From Sequoia sempervirens (taxonomy: Eukaryota > Streptophyta > Pinopsida > Cupressales > Cupressaceae): a stretch of 64,000 nt of DNA. This document shows positions 47,382-57,721 of the stretch, piece by piece (position 1 is the stretch's first letter; the number at the start of each line of letters is the position of its first letter). The position numbers and the translations under genes are program-made. A model generated the notes under the pieces. It made no database searches, had not been told where the DNA came from, and saw only the letters and a list, made by a program, of their open reading frames with translations. The stretch spans positions 1-64,000 of the forward strand of contig VDFB02321297.1 in the NCBI GenBank assembly GCA_007258455.2, written 5' to 3'.

Positions 47382-48640
47382 TTAGGGCCCTTCTACCAAT
47401 TGATCAAAAACAACTTGTCCTTCGATTTCCTTCTGAGTTGTGAACTTAATGTCGAACTCAAAGAGAAAGATTACCCATTTCTCTAATCTTATTGAAAGGT
47501 TAGTTCTAGTAAGTAAATTTTTAAGGAGATCACATTTCGCAATTAAATGAGTTTCTACATGGAGGAGATAGTGTCCTAACTTCTGCATTGCAAAAATGAG
47601 AGCGAGACATTGCTTCTCCACAACAAGGTATCAAGTTTCATAATCAGGTAGAATATGAATAATGTAGTAGACCACTCTTTCTTTACCCTCATCATCATGT
47701 TGACCTAATAAAGCTACTAAAGCATGAGGTGATGCGGATATATAAAGTAAAAAGGGTCTATCTTGCATAGCTGACATCAAAATAGGAGGATTAGCAAAAT
47801 AAATTTTGATAGACTCAAAAGCTTTGTCACACTCATCATCCCATAAAAAATGGACATATTTATTCAACAAACGTGTGAAGGGAAGGGTACGATCAACCAA
47901 TTGAGATAGGAATCTATGAATTTCTTGAATATTCCCTTGCAAAATGTGTAGTTGAGAGACGTTTTTAGGTGGAGGAATGTTAATGATTGCATCAATTTTA
48001 TTTGTATCAACTTGAATTCTATGATGGGAGATGATAAATCCTAAAATATTGCCAACATCCATGCCAAAGATGCACTTAAGATGATTTAGTCTCATCTTAT
48101 AGAGTTGGAGTCTTTCAAAGATAAGACAAAGATTCTCAATGTGATCTTGATGTGTTGTAAACTTAGCCAAGATTTCATCAATGTAATCTTCTAGGATCTT
48201 GTAAATGAAATAATGAAATATAAAAGTCATCACCTATTGGTAAGTTTCTCTAGCATTCTTTAACCCAAATGAAATGACTACATAACATATGGTACTCCAA
48301 GGGGTAGTGAAGGCAGTCTTATACTGATCTTCTAGGTTAATACAAATCTGATTATAGCCTGAGAAACCATCCATAAAGGATAATAAGGCATAGCCTATAG
48401 TTGAGTCCACAATCATATCGATATTAGGAGACAAAAATAATCCTTAAGAGAAGCCTTGTTGAGATCACAAAAATCTATACAAATGTGAATGTAGCCATCA
48501 AGTTTACTAACAACAACTATATTTGATATCCAAGGTGAATAATCAATAGGATGGATAAAACCATATTTTAGGATCTTTTCTATCTCAATCTTGACTAATA
48601 AGGCAACCTTTGGATTCATTTTATGAATATTTTTCTTGAC
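47382..48640 (-). pseudogene. Gypsy reverse transcriptase and RNase H
   Basis: Frames 48619-48413 (NPKVALLVKIEIEKILKYGF), 48434-48234 (SFMDGFSGYNQICINLEDQ, FGLKNARETYQ) and 48233-47631 (EDYIDEILAK, where YIDD is expected, about 48185-48174; then LGFIISHHRIQVD and FLWDDECDKAFESIK). 47621-47382 continues RNase H (EKQCLALIFAMQKLGHYLL). Fewer stops than in the plus-strand gypsy. The second active-site Asp is Glu, so it is inactive. Confidence 0.92.
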
Positions 48641-48670
48641 AATCTTGGCATTGGTCCATAGAATGATATT

Positions 48671-49564
48671 CTAAAGTACCATGGATTCATCAATTCCAGG
48701 AATGTCCTCATATGACCAAGGAAAGATATCAATGTGAGAATGTAATAAATTAGTATGTTCAAAATATTTTGAAGTGAGACACTTTCCAATCTTAATCACT
48801 TTCTCAAAATATTTAGGATAAATGAGAACGTAAAAAGTATCCCCCTTTGAGGAGGGTACTACGGTCTTCAAGGTGAAGCATAGAAATACTATTATCCACA
48901 TTAGATAAAGGAGTCTTTTCATCAACACTCATAACGGATTCTCCAAAATATGCATGTTTGTTCAAGAAATATGGGAATCAACTTTTATGGTGATAAAAGG
49001 AAAGTTAGATTATACACCTAATAAATCTTCTAGTGATTCATCCGAAGAGAAAACATCTAGAGGAACTTCTTTAGAGTCTACTTTAATTTCAATATATTTA
49101 GGATGAACCAATTTAAGAGAAGGATATTTGGTGGAAATCATGTTGAAATTCAACCATGGCTTCACCTTAGACTTCGTGGGATGGTATCCAAGTCCAATCT
49201 TAAAGTTACGTGGATCAACCTCTAAGGGGAATTTAATACATTGTTTGTTACACCCACAACCTTTACCTCCATAGCTGAATTTAGAAAAGATATTGAAACT
49301 TGGACCATAATGTGATTGTAATTCTTGAAACGAAGGATTAGTGTAAAGAGTATAATCCATGTTATAGGTATCACACTACTTCACAAGGACATAATAATCC
49401 TTCTTAGTAGAAATACAATCACCATTCTCCTTAGTAGAAGCATGATCATCCTTCTCAATAGGAGGAAAACCATCTTTCTTAGTAGAGGGGGATGAGATTT
49501 TTGGAAGATCTAGGTGGATAAGATCTACTTTATACTTCTTGATATAGGATTCAATAATGTTCAA
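48671..49564 (-). pseudogene. Gypsy linker with G-patch remnant
   Basis: The frame 49360-49010 has GGKGCGCNKQCIKFPLEVDP then FKIGLGYHPTKSKVKPW, aligning with the G-patch end and IGLGYKP of the plus-strand gypsy. Frames 49564-49376 (repeated TKKDG/TKENG) and 48928-48671 (acidic, ending YEDIPGIDESMVL, which precedes RT in gypsy proteins) complete the linker. Confidence 0.65.
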
Positions 49565-49597
49565 GGACTTCCAATCATCACCAAGACATGCATTTGA

Positions 49598-50188
49598 TTA
49601 AAAAGAAGAGGTAGAATGGGTAGACTTAAGATCTTCTTCTTCAAGAGGATCTTCCTTAGGGACTTCCATCTCAAGAGTAGCCTTATTAACAAGTACTGCT
49701 AGAGTAGATGCCAATGTATTAGAAGATAACAAAGGGATAATATTTTTAAGAGTAGGAGCAACTAAGGTTTTACCAGTAGTTTCCATTTCACATAAGTGTA
49801 TAGCATCAGGGTCAGCCTTGATTGTGATTACCTCATTATTAGCAACAAATTTGATAGAATGATGCAAAGTAGAAATGATTGCTCCCAAAGCATGAATCCA
49901 TGGCCTTCCCAAGACAATATTATATGGTAATGGTCCTAGCATAGCATATACCAGGGTGAGTACAGGAATGGGTCCCAACCTTAGAGCTAAGATTACTGCA
50001 CATAAGGCTTGTTGACTAGCATTATCAAATCCAAAAATGTACAAAGAAGAAGCAACAAGAGAAGTTGAATCAATTTTGATTTTAGGTAAAAAATCAATGC
50101 TACATATATTGAGAGCCAAGCCAGTATCGAAAAGAGCATGTATAATGTTGATATTGTTTATATAAACTATTATCATTAGAGGATCCAC
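49598..50188 (-). pseudogene. Gypsy aspartic protease
   Basis: 196-codon frame. Active site ALFDTGLALNICSIDFLPK (residues 18-36); second block YNIVLGRPWIHALGAIISTL (about 87-107) with SIKFV. The catalytic DTG is intact. The C-terminal acidic tail ends SFXSNACLGDDW-like across a stop. Confidence 0.93.
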
Positions 50189-50503
50189 TTGCTTCTATAC
50201 TCATGTATGTGGGAGTTCATGTGGATCGAACATAATATTTGGCAAACCCACACGAATATGATCTATCAATGCACTAACATCTATCAACCTAGTGGTAGAA
50301 GGAAAGAGGATATTTTGCAAGGCTTCCTGAAGCATACATTGGTAAATTAGAGCAATCTAAAGAAAATCTCAAAGTGAGATCTTGGTGGGAGTAACATGAA
50401 GTTGCTCGACAAGGTAATACTCACTTAGTGGATTAGTTGTAGGTTTAGGTGCTTGAGGAAGGCTTGGTTGAGAAGGTGGTAAAGAAGTAAGTTGATTAAG
50501 ATT

Positions 50504-50899
50504 TTATTGGTTCCTTCTAGTGTTGTAAGTATCGGATACCACTCTATAAGAGGGAGCCTTGGATTGTATAAATGTCATGTAAAGGTCCAACATGTCACTT
50601 GTGACAAGAACCTCACAAATAGAATGAATTCCTTTAGGAGACGAGCTAGTTGGAGTCACATAAATAACCAATATATTAGGCCTTTGAGGGACAGAAGAGA
50701 CTACAACTACATTTATGGAATCTTCAACTTGTGAAGAAGGTTTTGATGAAGAAATATGTTTATCAGTTTTTTGAGTAGAAGGAGATGTCTCTAAGAAATC
50801 ATCTAGGGAATCATCCAACATATCAAAATATTGTTTAGAAAAAGCATTATCAAAGACATTAAAATTATGAAGAAAAAGATCTAACATGTTTTCATTCAT
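50504..50899 (-). pseudogene. First frame of the minus-strand gypsy, gag-deleted
   Basis: 131 codons from MNENMLDLFLHNFN, overlapping the PBS. Acidic, S/T-rich, no capsid core or knuckle, so gag proper seems deleted or replaced. Between 50500 and 50190 the frame is broken but keeps Pro-rich pieces. The ATG at 50899 is the first after the LTR. Confidence 0.5.
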
Positions 50900-50915
50900 G
50901 TTGGGTTCACCAAAA

Positions 50916-52260
50916 TGTAAACGAGGGGATTCACTACCCTCAAGACAAAGAGATTCTTCAAGGAGAAAATAGCCCTCGATTACCTCAAGGAATAAAGCTC
51001 AAGTGACGTAAAGAATGAAGAGTATTTGCACAACTTAATCAAATAAAAGGTGTTTACTACTACTAGAAAGAATAAGGAAATCACTTAATTATAAGAGTAA
51101 ATGATAGAATCAAAATCTCTATTATACAAAAATGGTAAGTACATAAATCATAGATTTTATCCCTAGAAGGATTGAGCCTCGACCATGGAAAAAATCACTT
51201 CGTGGGGACATCTACACTCCATGCTATTGTCTTTGGTAAATAGAGAATAAAACCCTTAAATACTCAAAGTATAGCTTATCAAATCTATACATCTACACAC
51301 AAAATAGAGAAGGAGAAATGTTGGGGGTTGTTTCGAGCCTTGCCTCAGTCAAAACCCCATTTTGGTGTTTCCACCTCCACAGAAATCTAGATAGATAGAT
51401 ATAGACAAAAAACACATGAAATTTAATGATATGTGATAGAAACAAACCCTACAAAATAGGAGAAACCATATCTCAATAATAAAGATGTGATCAAATAGAC
51501 AATATTAAATATACAAGACAAGAAGTTAAGAGAGAATTACCAATAGCCTATGGCTCCCCTCTTGGCTTGATAGGAATGATGAGATTGCATGCAAGAGAGC
51601 CTTGACTATTGCTTGAGAGAAATATGGCAAGGATTCACTATGGAAGTAAGAGAGAGAAATAAATAATGAAGATAGAGTAGCATGAGAGAGAGGGCAAGAT
51701 CGAATGAGAGAACATGAGAATCAATGAATGAGAATGAGAGGGAAAATTGGAGTTCCATGAGGCTTCATGGGTGGGAGGAGCCGTTACTTCTGCATGTCTT
51801 CCACAATGACATGTGCCATAGGAAAAGGACACAAAATATTCTTATTTGAATCTCAAAAATTTTGGGGATGCTTATGCATCACTAAGACATCTGTGTGTCG
51901 CACAAGTGTCCAACTCAAAAATTTACAAGAATGAGGCATTTAGGCTGCTAGTTCTTCATATTTGTCACCTATGAAGTTGGAGTCATGAAATTTTGACTTA
52001 TAGGTATTTTCCATAAATGTAGCAAGCTAGATGTGCTAGTGTAAAATTGCAACAAGATGTAATTTTATGAAACTACAAGGTTGAACCCTCTTGGTCTTGT
52101 AGAGCTAGAAGTGGAGGTCTTACCCACCTCAACCATTGGTACTTATATTCCCAACATAAAGATAATTTTTTTGTAATTTTCCTAGGTTTGACACCCCTAG
52201 CGCCTAGAAGATTATTAGACCTTAGGGATTTGAGGCCTACAGCTCTAGTCACCAACAACT
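50916..52260 (-). repeat. 5' LTR of minus-strand gypsy (outer edge uncertain)
   Basis: Plus strand starts TGTAAACGAGGGG beside the PBS. On minus it carries TGGAGGTGGAAACACC then GGGGTTTTGACTGAGGCAA (51386-51340), the block shared with the LTRs at 12288 and 21255. No second copy fixes the outer edge, which is placed before the foldback region. Confidence 0.65.
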
Positions 52261-52360
52261 AGTATGAATGAATTTTTTCAATTGGACAAGTGGGTGTGTG
52301 CACCAATCTGTGACACAAAAAAGGTGCCAAATTGCAAAAAAATCTCGTAACAAGCCATGT

Positions 52361-52700
52361 TGTGCTTGCCAAATTTGGTGCTCTCTAAATGGATTGACCA
52401 TTTGGGAAGCACCAAATTTGGAACTCACCAAATGGATTAACGACTTGGAGACTGCCAAATTTGGTGCTCACCAAATGAGCTGCATTGATAAGAAACTAAC
52501 TTTTCTTTCTCTTTGTCTCTCTCTCCACCACTTTGATAACACTTAGAGTTTTTGGTTTATGATTGATGATGGATAGTTGAGGTTTTACCTTTCACTCCCT
52601 CTCTACCTCCTTCCCTATTAACCAATACATACCCATTCTCTCTCAACCCTCTCTAGGTCTATCCTATACTCTCTACCTTGTCTTCCATCCTTAGGGTTTA
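52361..52700 (+). repeat. Left inverted-repeat arm, unit 1
   Basis: CCAAATTTGG palindromes at about 52370, 52422 and 52456, then cattgataagaaactaac, ctctccaccactttgataac, gatggatagttgaggtttta and ctctctaggtctatcc. Repeated 1740 bases later at 54111-54440 and inverted at 60600-60970. Confidence 0.85.
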
Positions 52701-53316
52701 ATGTATAGGATGAGGGGTTGATATTTTAATGTATAGGATAACTCCCTCTCTCTCTCAGGTCTCTCCCTCCCTCTATCCCTCCCACCCCCTCTCTCTCTCA
52801 AGTCTCTCCCTTGCTCTATCCCTCCCACCCTCTCTCTCTTGGATCTCTCGCACCCCCTCTCCCTCTCTTAGGTCTCTCCCTCCCACCCTAACTAGATAAA
52901 TCTCTCTCCCTCTCAAGTTTCTCTCTCTCTTAGGTCTCTCCCTCTCCCTCTCTCCCTCTCAAGTCTCTCTTTGAGGTCTCTCTCTTAGGTATCTCCCACT
53001 CCCTCTCTCTCTCCCTCTCTCTCAGGTATCTCCCTCAAAATATCCCTCCCACCTGCTCTCCCTCTCCCAGGTCTCTCTCCCACCCTAACTAGATAACTCT
53101 CTCTCTCCCTCTCAATTCTCTCTCTCTCTCTCTCAAGTCTCACTCCCTCCCACCCTACCTAGACAACTCTCGCACTCCAATGCCCTCTCTCTCACACACA
53201 CACTCTCTCTCCCTATCAGGTATTTCTCTCTCTCTCTCTCTCAATCCAACTCCCTCTCTCAGGTCTTTCTCTCTCCCTCTCATCTCTCTCTCTCTCTTAG
53301 GTTTCTCCCACTTACA

Positions 53317-53566
53317 GTTGAGGGTTTAAAGTATAGGGTAGAAGGTTAAGGGTTGAGGGTTGAGGGATTAAGGTTGAAGATATAGTGTTGAGGGATTAGG
53401 GTTGAAGGTTTAATGTATAGGGTAGAGGGTTGAGGGTTGAGGGTATAGGGTTGAGTGTATAAGGTTAAGGGTTTAATGTATAGGGTTAATGGTATAGGGA
53501 TTAGAGTTCAGGTTTGAGGGTTTAATGTATGAGGTTGAGGGTTGATGGTATAGGGTTTATAATGTA
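53317..53566 (+). repeat. Degenerate telomere-like repeat, G strand
   Basis: Runs of GGGTTGA, GGGTTTAA and GGGTATA variants between C/T-rich and G/A-rich DNA. Confidence 0.75.
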
Positions 53567-54971
53567 CTCTCTATCTCTATCTTACCTCTCTAGATAGATG
53601 GATAGATAGACAAAGAGAGGGTGAGGAGAGATAGAAAGAGGGGGAAGAGAGTGAGGTAGGTAGATAGAGGAGGGTAGGTAGAGAGGGAGAGGAGAGAGAG
53701 AGGAGGGAGAGAGAGGGAGATGGGAGAGAAAGGAAGACAAGATATAGAAAGAGGGGGCATGGAGAGAGAGGGATGGATAGAGATGTAGGGAGAGAGTTGT
53801 GATAGAGAGAGAGTAAAGAGGGAAGGAGAGAGAAGAAGGGAGCGAGAAGTGAGTGAGAGAAGTAGAGAGAGAAGGAGGAAGGTGGAGAGATTGAGAGGGA
53901 GAGAGGGAGAGAGAACAAGGTATAGAGGGATAGGTAGGTAGAGAGAAGTAGAGAGGGAAAGAGAGATGGAGGGAGAGGTATGGATAGAAAGAGAGAGACA
54001 TTAGAGGGAGAAATAGAGAGAGAGGTAGGTAGAGAGACAAAGTGGTGGAGAGAGAGACAAAGACAAAGCAAAGTTAGTTTTTTGTCAATGTATCTCATTT
54101 GGTGAGTGCAAAATTTGGTGCTCTCCAAATGGCTTGCCCATTTGGAGAGTGCCAAATTTTGCGCTCACCAAATGGCTTGACCATTTAGAGATTGCCAAGT
54201 TTGGCACTCACCAAATGAGCTTCATTGACAAAAAACTAACTTTTCTTTCTCTTTGTCTCTCTCTCCACCACTTTGATAACACTTAGAGTTTGTGGTTTAT
54301 GATCGATGATGGATAGTTGAGGTTTTACCTTTCACTCCCTCTCTACCTCCTTCCCTATTAACCAATACATACCCATTTTCTTTCAACCCTCTCTAGGTCT
54401 ATCCTACACTCTCTACCTTGTCTTCCATCCTTAGGGTTTAAGGTATAGGGTTGAGGGTTTAATGTATAGGATAGAGGGTTGAAATTTTAATGTATAGGAT
54501 AGGTCCCCCTCTCTCTTAGGTCTCTCCCTCCCTCTATCCCTCCCACCCCCTCTCTCTAGTCTCTACATCGCTTGATCCCTCCCACCCCCTCTCTCTACTC
54601 TCTACATTGCTCAATCCCTCCCACCCCCTCTCTCTAGTCTCTCTATTGGTCGATCCCTCCCACCTTATCTCTCTTGGATCTCTAACACCCCCTCTCCCTC
54701 TCTTAGGTCTCTCCCTCCCACCCTAACCAGATAAATATCTCTCCCTCTCCCTCTCTCTCCCTCTCAAGTCTCTCTCTCTCTCATGTCTCTCCCACTCGCT
54801 CTCTATCTCCCTCAAAATATCCCTTCCACCCACTCTCCCTCTCTCAGGTCTATCCCACCCTAACTAGATATTTCTCTCTCTCTGCCTCTTAAGTCTCTCT
54901 CTGGGTCTGACTCCTCCCACCCTACCTAGACAACCTCACTCCAACCTCTCTCTCTCTCTCTCCTCTGGTCT

Positions 54972-54977
<6 letters not shown>

Positions 54978-55033
<56 letters not shown>
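54978..55033 (+). repeat. Pure (CT)n microsatellite
   Basis: About 28 uninterrupted CT dinucleotides. Confidence 0.95.
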
Positions 55034-55035
<2 letters not shown>

Positions 55036-55040
55036 GTCTC

Positions 55041-55262
55041 TCCCACTTACATTTGATGGTTTAATGTATAGGGTAGAAGGTTGAGGGTTGAAGGTTGAGG
55101 GATTAAGGTTTAAGGGATAGTGTTGAGGGATTATGGTTGAGGATTTAATGTATGGGGTAGAGGGTGGAGGGTTGAGGGTTTAATGTATAGGGTTGAGGGA
55201 TTAGGGTTGAGGGTATAATGTATAGGGTAGAGGGTTTATAGTTGAGAGTAGGAGGGTTTATA
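55041..55262 (+). repeat. Degenerate telomere-like repeat, G strand
   Basis: Same type and same place in unit 2 as 53317-53566 in unit 1. Confidence 0.75.
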
Positions 55263-55279
55263 ATGTACTCTCTCTCTAT

Positions 55280-56713
55280 CTTACCTCTCTAGAGAGATGG
55301 TGAGATAGACAAAGAGAGGGTGAGGAGAGATATAAAGAGGGGGAAGAGAGTGAGGTAGGTAGAGAGGGAGAGAGAGTTGAGATAGATAGAGATTAGAGAG
55401 AGAGAAGGGAGAGAGAAGAAGGGAGGGAGAAGTGAGAGAGAAGTAGAGAGAGAAGTGGAGAGAGAAGGAGGAAGGTGGAGAGATTGAGAGGAGGGAGGGA
55501 GAGAGAAGGAGGGAGGTGGAGAGATTGAGAGAAGGAAGGAGGGAGGGAGAGAGAACAAGGTATAGAGGAATAGGTAGGTAGAGAGAAGTAGAGAGGGAAA
55601 GAGAGATGGAGGGAGAGGTGTAGATGGAGAGAGAGACGTGAGAGAGAGAAATAGAGAGAGACATAGGTAGAGAGATGGAGGGGAGATAGAGGGAAGTAGA
55701 GAGTGAAGGAGAGATGGAGGGAGTGGTAGGGATAGAGGGAGAGATAGGGATGGAGAGAGAGGTGAGAGGGAGGAGGAGATAGAGAGAAGTAGAGAGGGAA
55801 GGAGAGGTAGGGAGGGAGGGAGGGAGAGGAAGGTGAGATAGAGAAAGAGAGGAGGGAGGGATATGTAAGGAGAGAAAGGTGAGATAGAGAGAAAGAGGGT
55901 AGAGAGGGAGAGAGAGAGAAGGGGAGAGAGGGGGGGAGTGAGAGAGGGGAGGGAGGTAGAGGTAAAGAGGGAAAGTTCAGAAAGGTTGTAGAGAAGGAGG
56001 GATAGATAGAGAGAGGGTGAGGAGAGATATAAAGAGGGGGAAGTGAGAGAGGAAGGTAGATAGAGGAGGGTAGGTAGAGAGGGATATGAGAGAGAGTGAG
56101 GTGAGAGATAGAAAGAGGGGGGAGAGAGAGGGAGGAATAGAGATATAGGGAGAGAGAGTTGAGATAGAGAGAGAACAAAGAGGGGGAGTTAAAGAGGGAG
56201 AAGAGAGATAGAAAGAGGGGGGAGGGAGAGAGGGAGGGAGAGAGATGTAGGGAGAGAGTTGAGATAGAGAGAGAGGAAGGGAGGGAGAATTGAGAGAGAA
56301 AATTAGAGAGAGGAGGAAGGTGTATAGATTGAGAGAAGGAAGAAGGGAGAGAGGGAGAAAGAATGAGGTATAGAGGGAGAGGTAGGGATAGAGAGAGAGA
56401 GAGAGGTTATATAGAGAAATAGAGAGAGGTAGGTAGAGAGAGGGAGGGGAGATAGAGAGAAGTAGAGAGGGAAGGAGATATGGAGGGAGAGGTAGGGATA
56501 GAGGGAAATATGGGGATGGAGAGAGAGGTGAGATAGAGAGCAATAGAGAGAGAAGTAGGTAGAGAGAGGGAGGGGAAGATAGAGAGAACTATAGAGGGAA
56601 GGAGAGGTAGGGAGGGAGGGAGAGGGAGGTGCAATAGAGAAAGAGATGAGGGAGGGATATGTAGGGAGAGAGAGGTGAGATAGAGATAAAGAGGGTGAGT
56701 AGAGAGGGGTTAG

Positions 56714-56771
<58 letters not shown>

Positions 56772-56776
56772 AGGGA

Positions 56777-56809
<33 letters not shown>

Positions 56810-57720
56810 GAGATAGATTATGGAGAGAGGAGGAAGGTGAAGAGATTAAGAGAAGTAAGGAGGGAATGAGGGAGAGAGAATGAGGTATATAGGGATAGGT
56901 AGGTAGAGAGAAGTAGAGAGGGAAAGAGAGATGGAGGGAGAGGGAGAGATGGAGGGAAAGGTAGGGATGGAGAGATAGAGAGAGGTGAGAGAGAGAGAGA
57001 CAAATAGAGAGAGAGGTAGGTAGAGATATGGAGGGGAGATAGATAAATTAGAGAGGGAAGGAGAGATGGAGAGACAAGTAAAAATAGAGGGAGAGATAGG
57101 GATGTAGAGAGATGTGAGAGAGGGAAATAGAGAGAGAGGTAGGTAGAGAGAGGGAGGGGGAGATAGAGAGAAATAGAGAGGGAAGGAGAGGTATGGAGGG
57201 AGGGATATGGAGGTGAGATAGAGAAAGAGAGGAGGGAGGGAGGGATATGTAGAGAGAGAGAGAGAGGGAGAGAAGTGAGAGAGAAGTAGAGAGAGGAGGA
57301 AGGTGGAGAGATTGAGAGAAGGAGGGAGAGAGGTATAGAGAATGAGGTATATAGGGATAGATAGGTAGAAAGAGTAGAGAGGGAAAGAGAGATGGAGGGA
57401 GAGGCAGGGATGGAGAGATAGAGAGAGGTGAGAGAGAGAGAGGTAGGTAGAGAGAGGGAGGGGAGATAGATAGAAGTAGAGAGGGAAGGAGAGGTGGATG
57501 GTGAGTTAGGGATAGAGGGAGAGATAGGGATGGAGAGAGGTGAGAGAGAGAAATATAGAGGTAGGTAGAGAGAGGGAGGGAGTGATAGAGAGAAGTAGAG
57601 AGGGAAGGAGAGGTATGGAGGGAGGGAGAGGGAGGTGAGATAGAGAAATAGAGGAGGGAGGGAGGGATATGTAGGGAGAGAGAGAGAGGTGAGATAGAGA
57701 GAAAGAGAATAGAGAGGGAA
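55280..57720 (+). repeat. G/A-rich array with higher-order units
   Basis: Polypurine on plus. A longer unit (gaaatagagagagaggtaggt, given here as gaaatagagaga and ggtaggtagagag, then agagggaaggagaggta) recurs about every 110-130 bases near 55650, 56420, 56545, 57000, 57130, 57440 and 57560. Pure (AG)n at 56715-56766. Confidence 0.85.
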
Positions 57721-57721
57721 G

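Larger units (their letters stand above)
47119..50915 (-). mobile_element. Ty3/gypsy relic, internal region, minus strand
   Basis: Minus order: PBS-like TTGGTGAACCCAACATGAA (50914-50896), short first frame, protease, G-patch remnant, RT, RNase H, second RNase H. Integrase and 3' LTR are missing: homology stops near 47140, next to the 42-bp repeat block. Same Tat-like plan as the element at 28379 but a different lineage by sequence. Confidence 0.88.
52361..54110. mobile_element. Foldback unit 1 (internally deleted)
   Basis: Left arm 52361-52700, then C/T-rich DNA (52741-53310), G-strand telomere-like repeats (53317-53566), G/A-rich DNA (53580-54035) and an inverted copy of the arm edge (54036-54110: caaagtggtggagagagag, then gttagttttttgtcaatg). 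It matches unit 2 in direct orientation over about 1.7 kb. No protein gene. The long S/L-rich minus frames (for example 54155-53577) are microsatellite translation. Confidence 0.75.
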
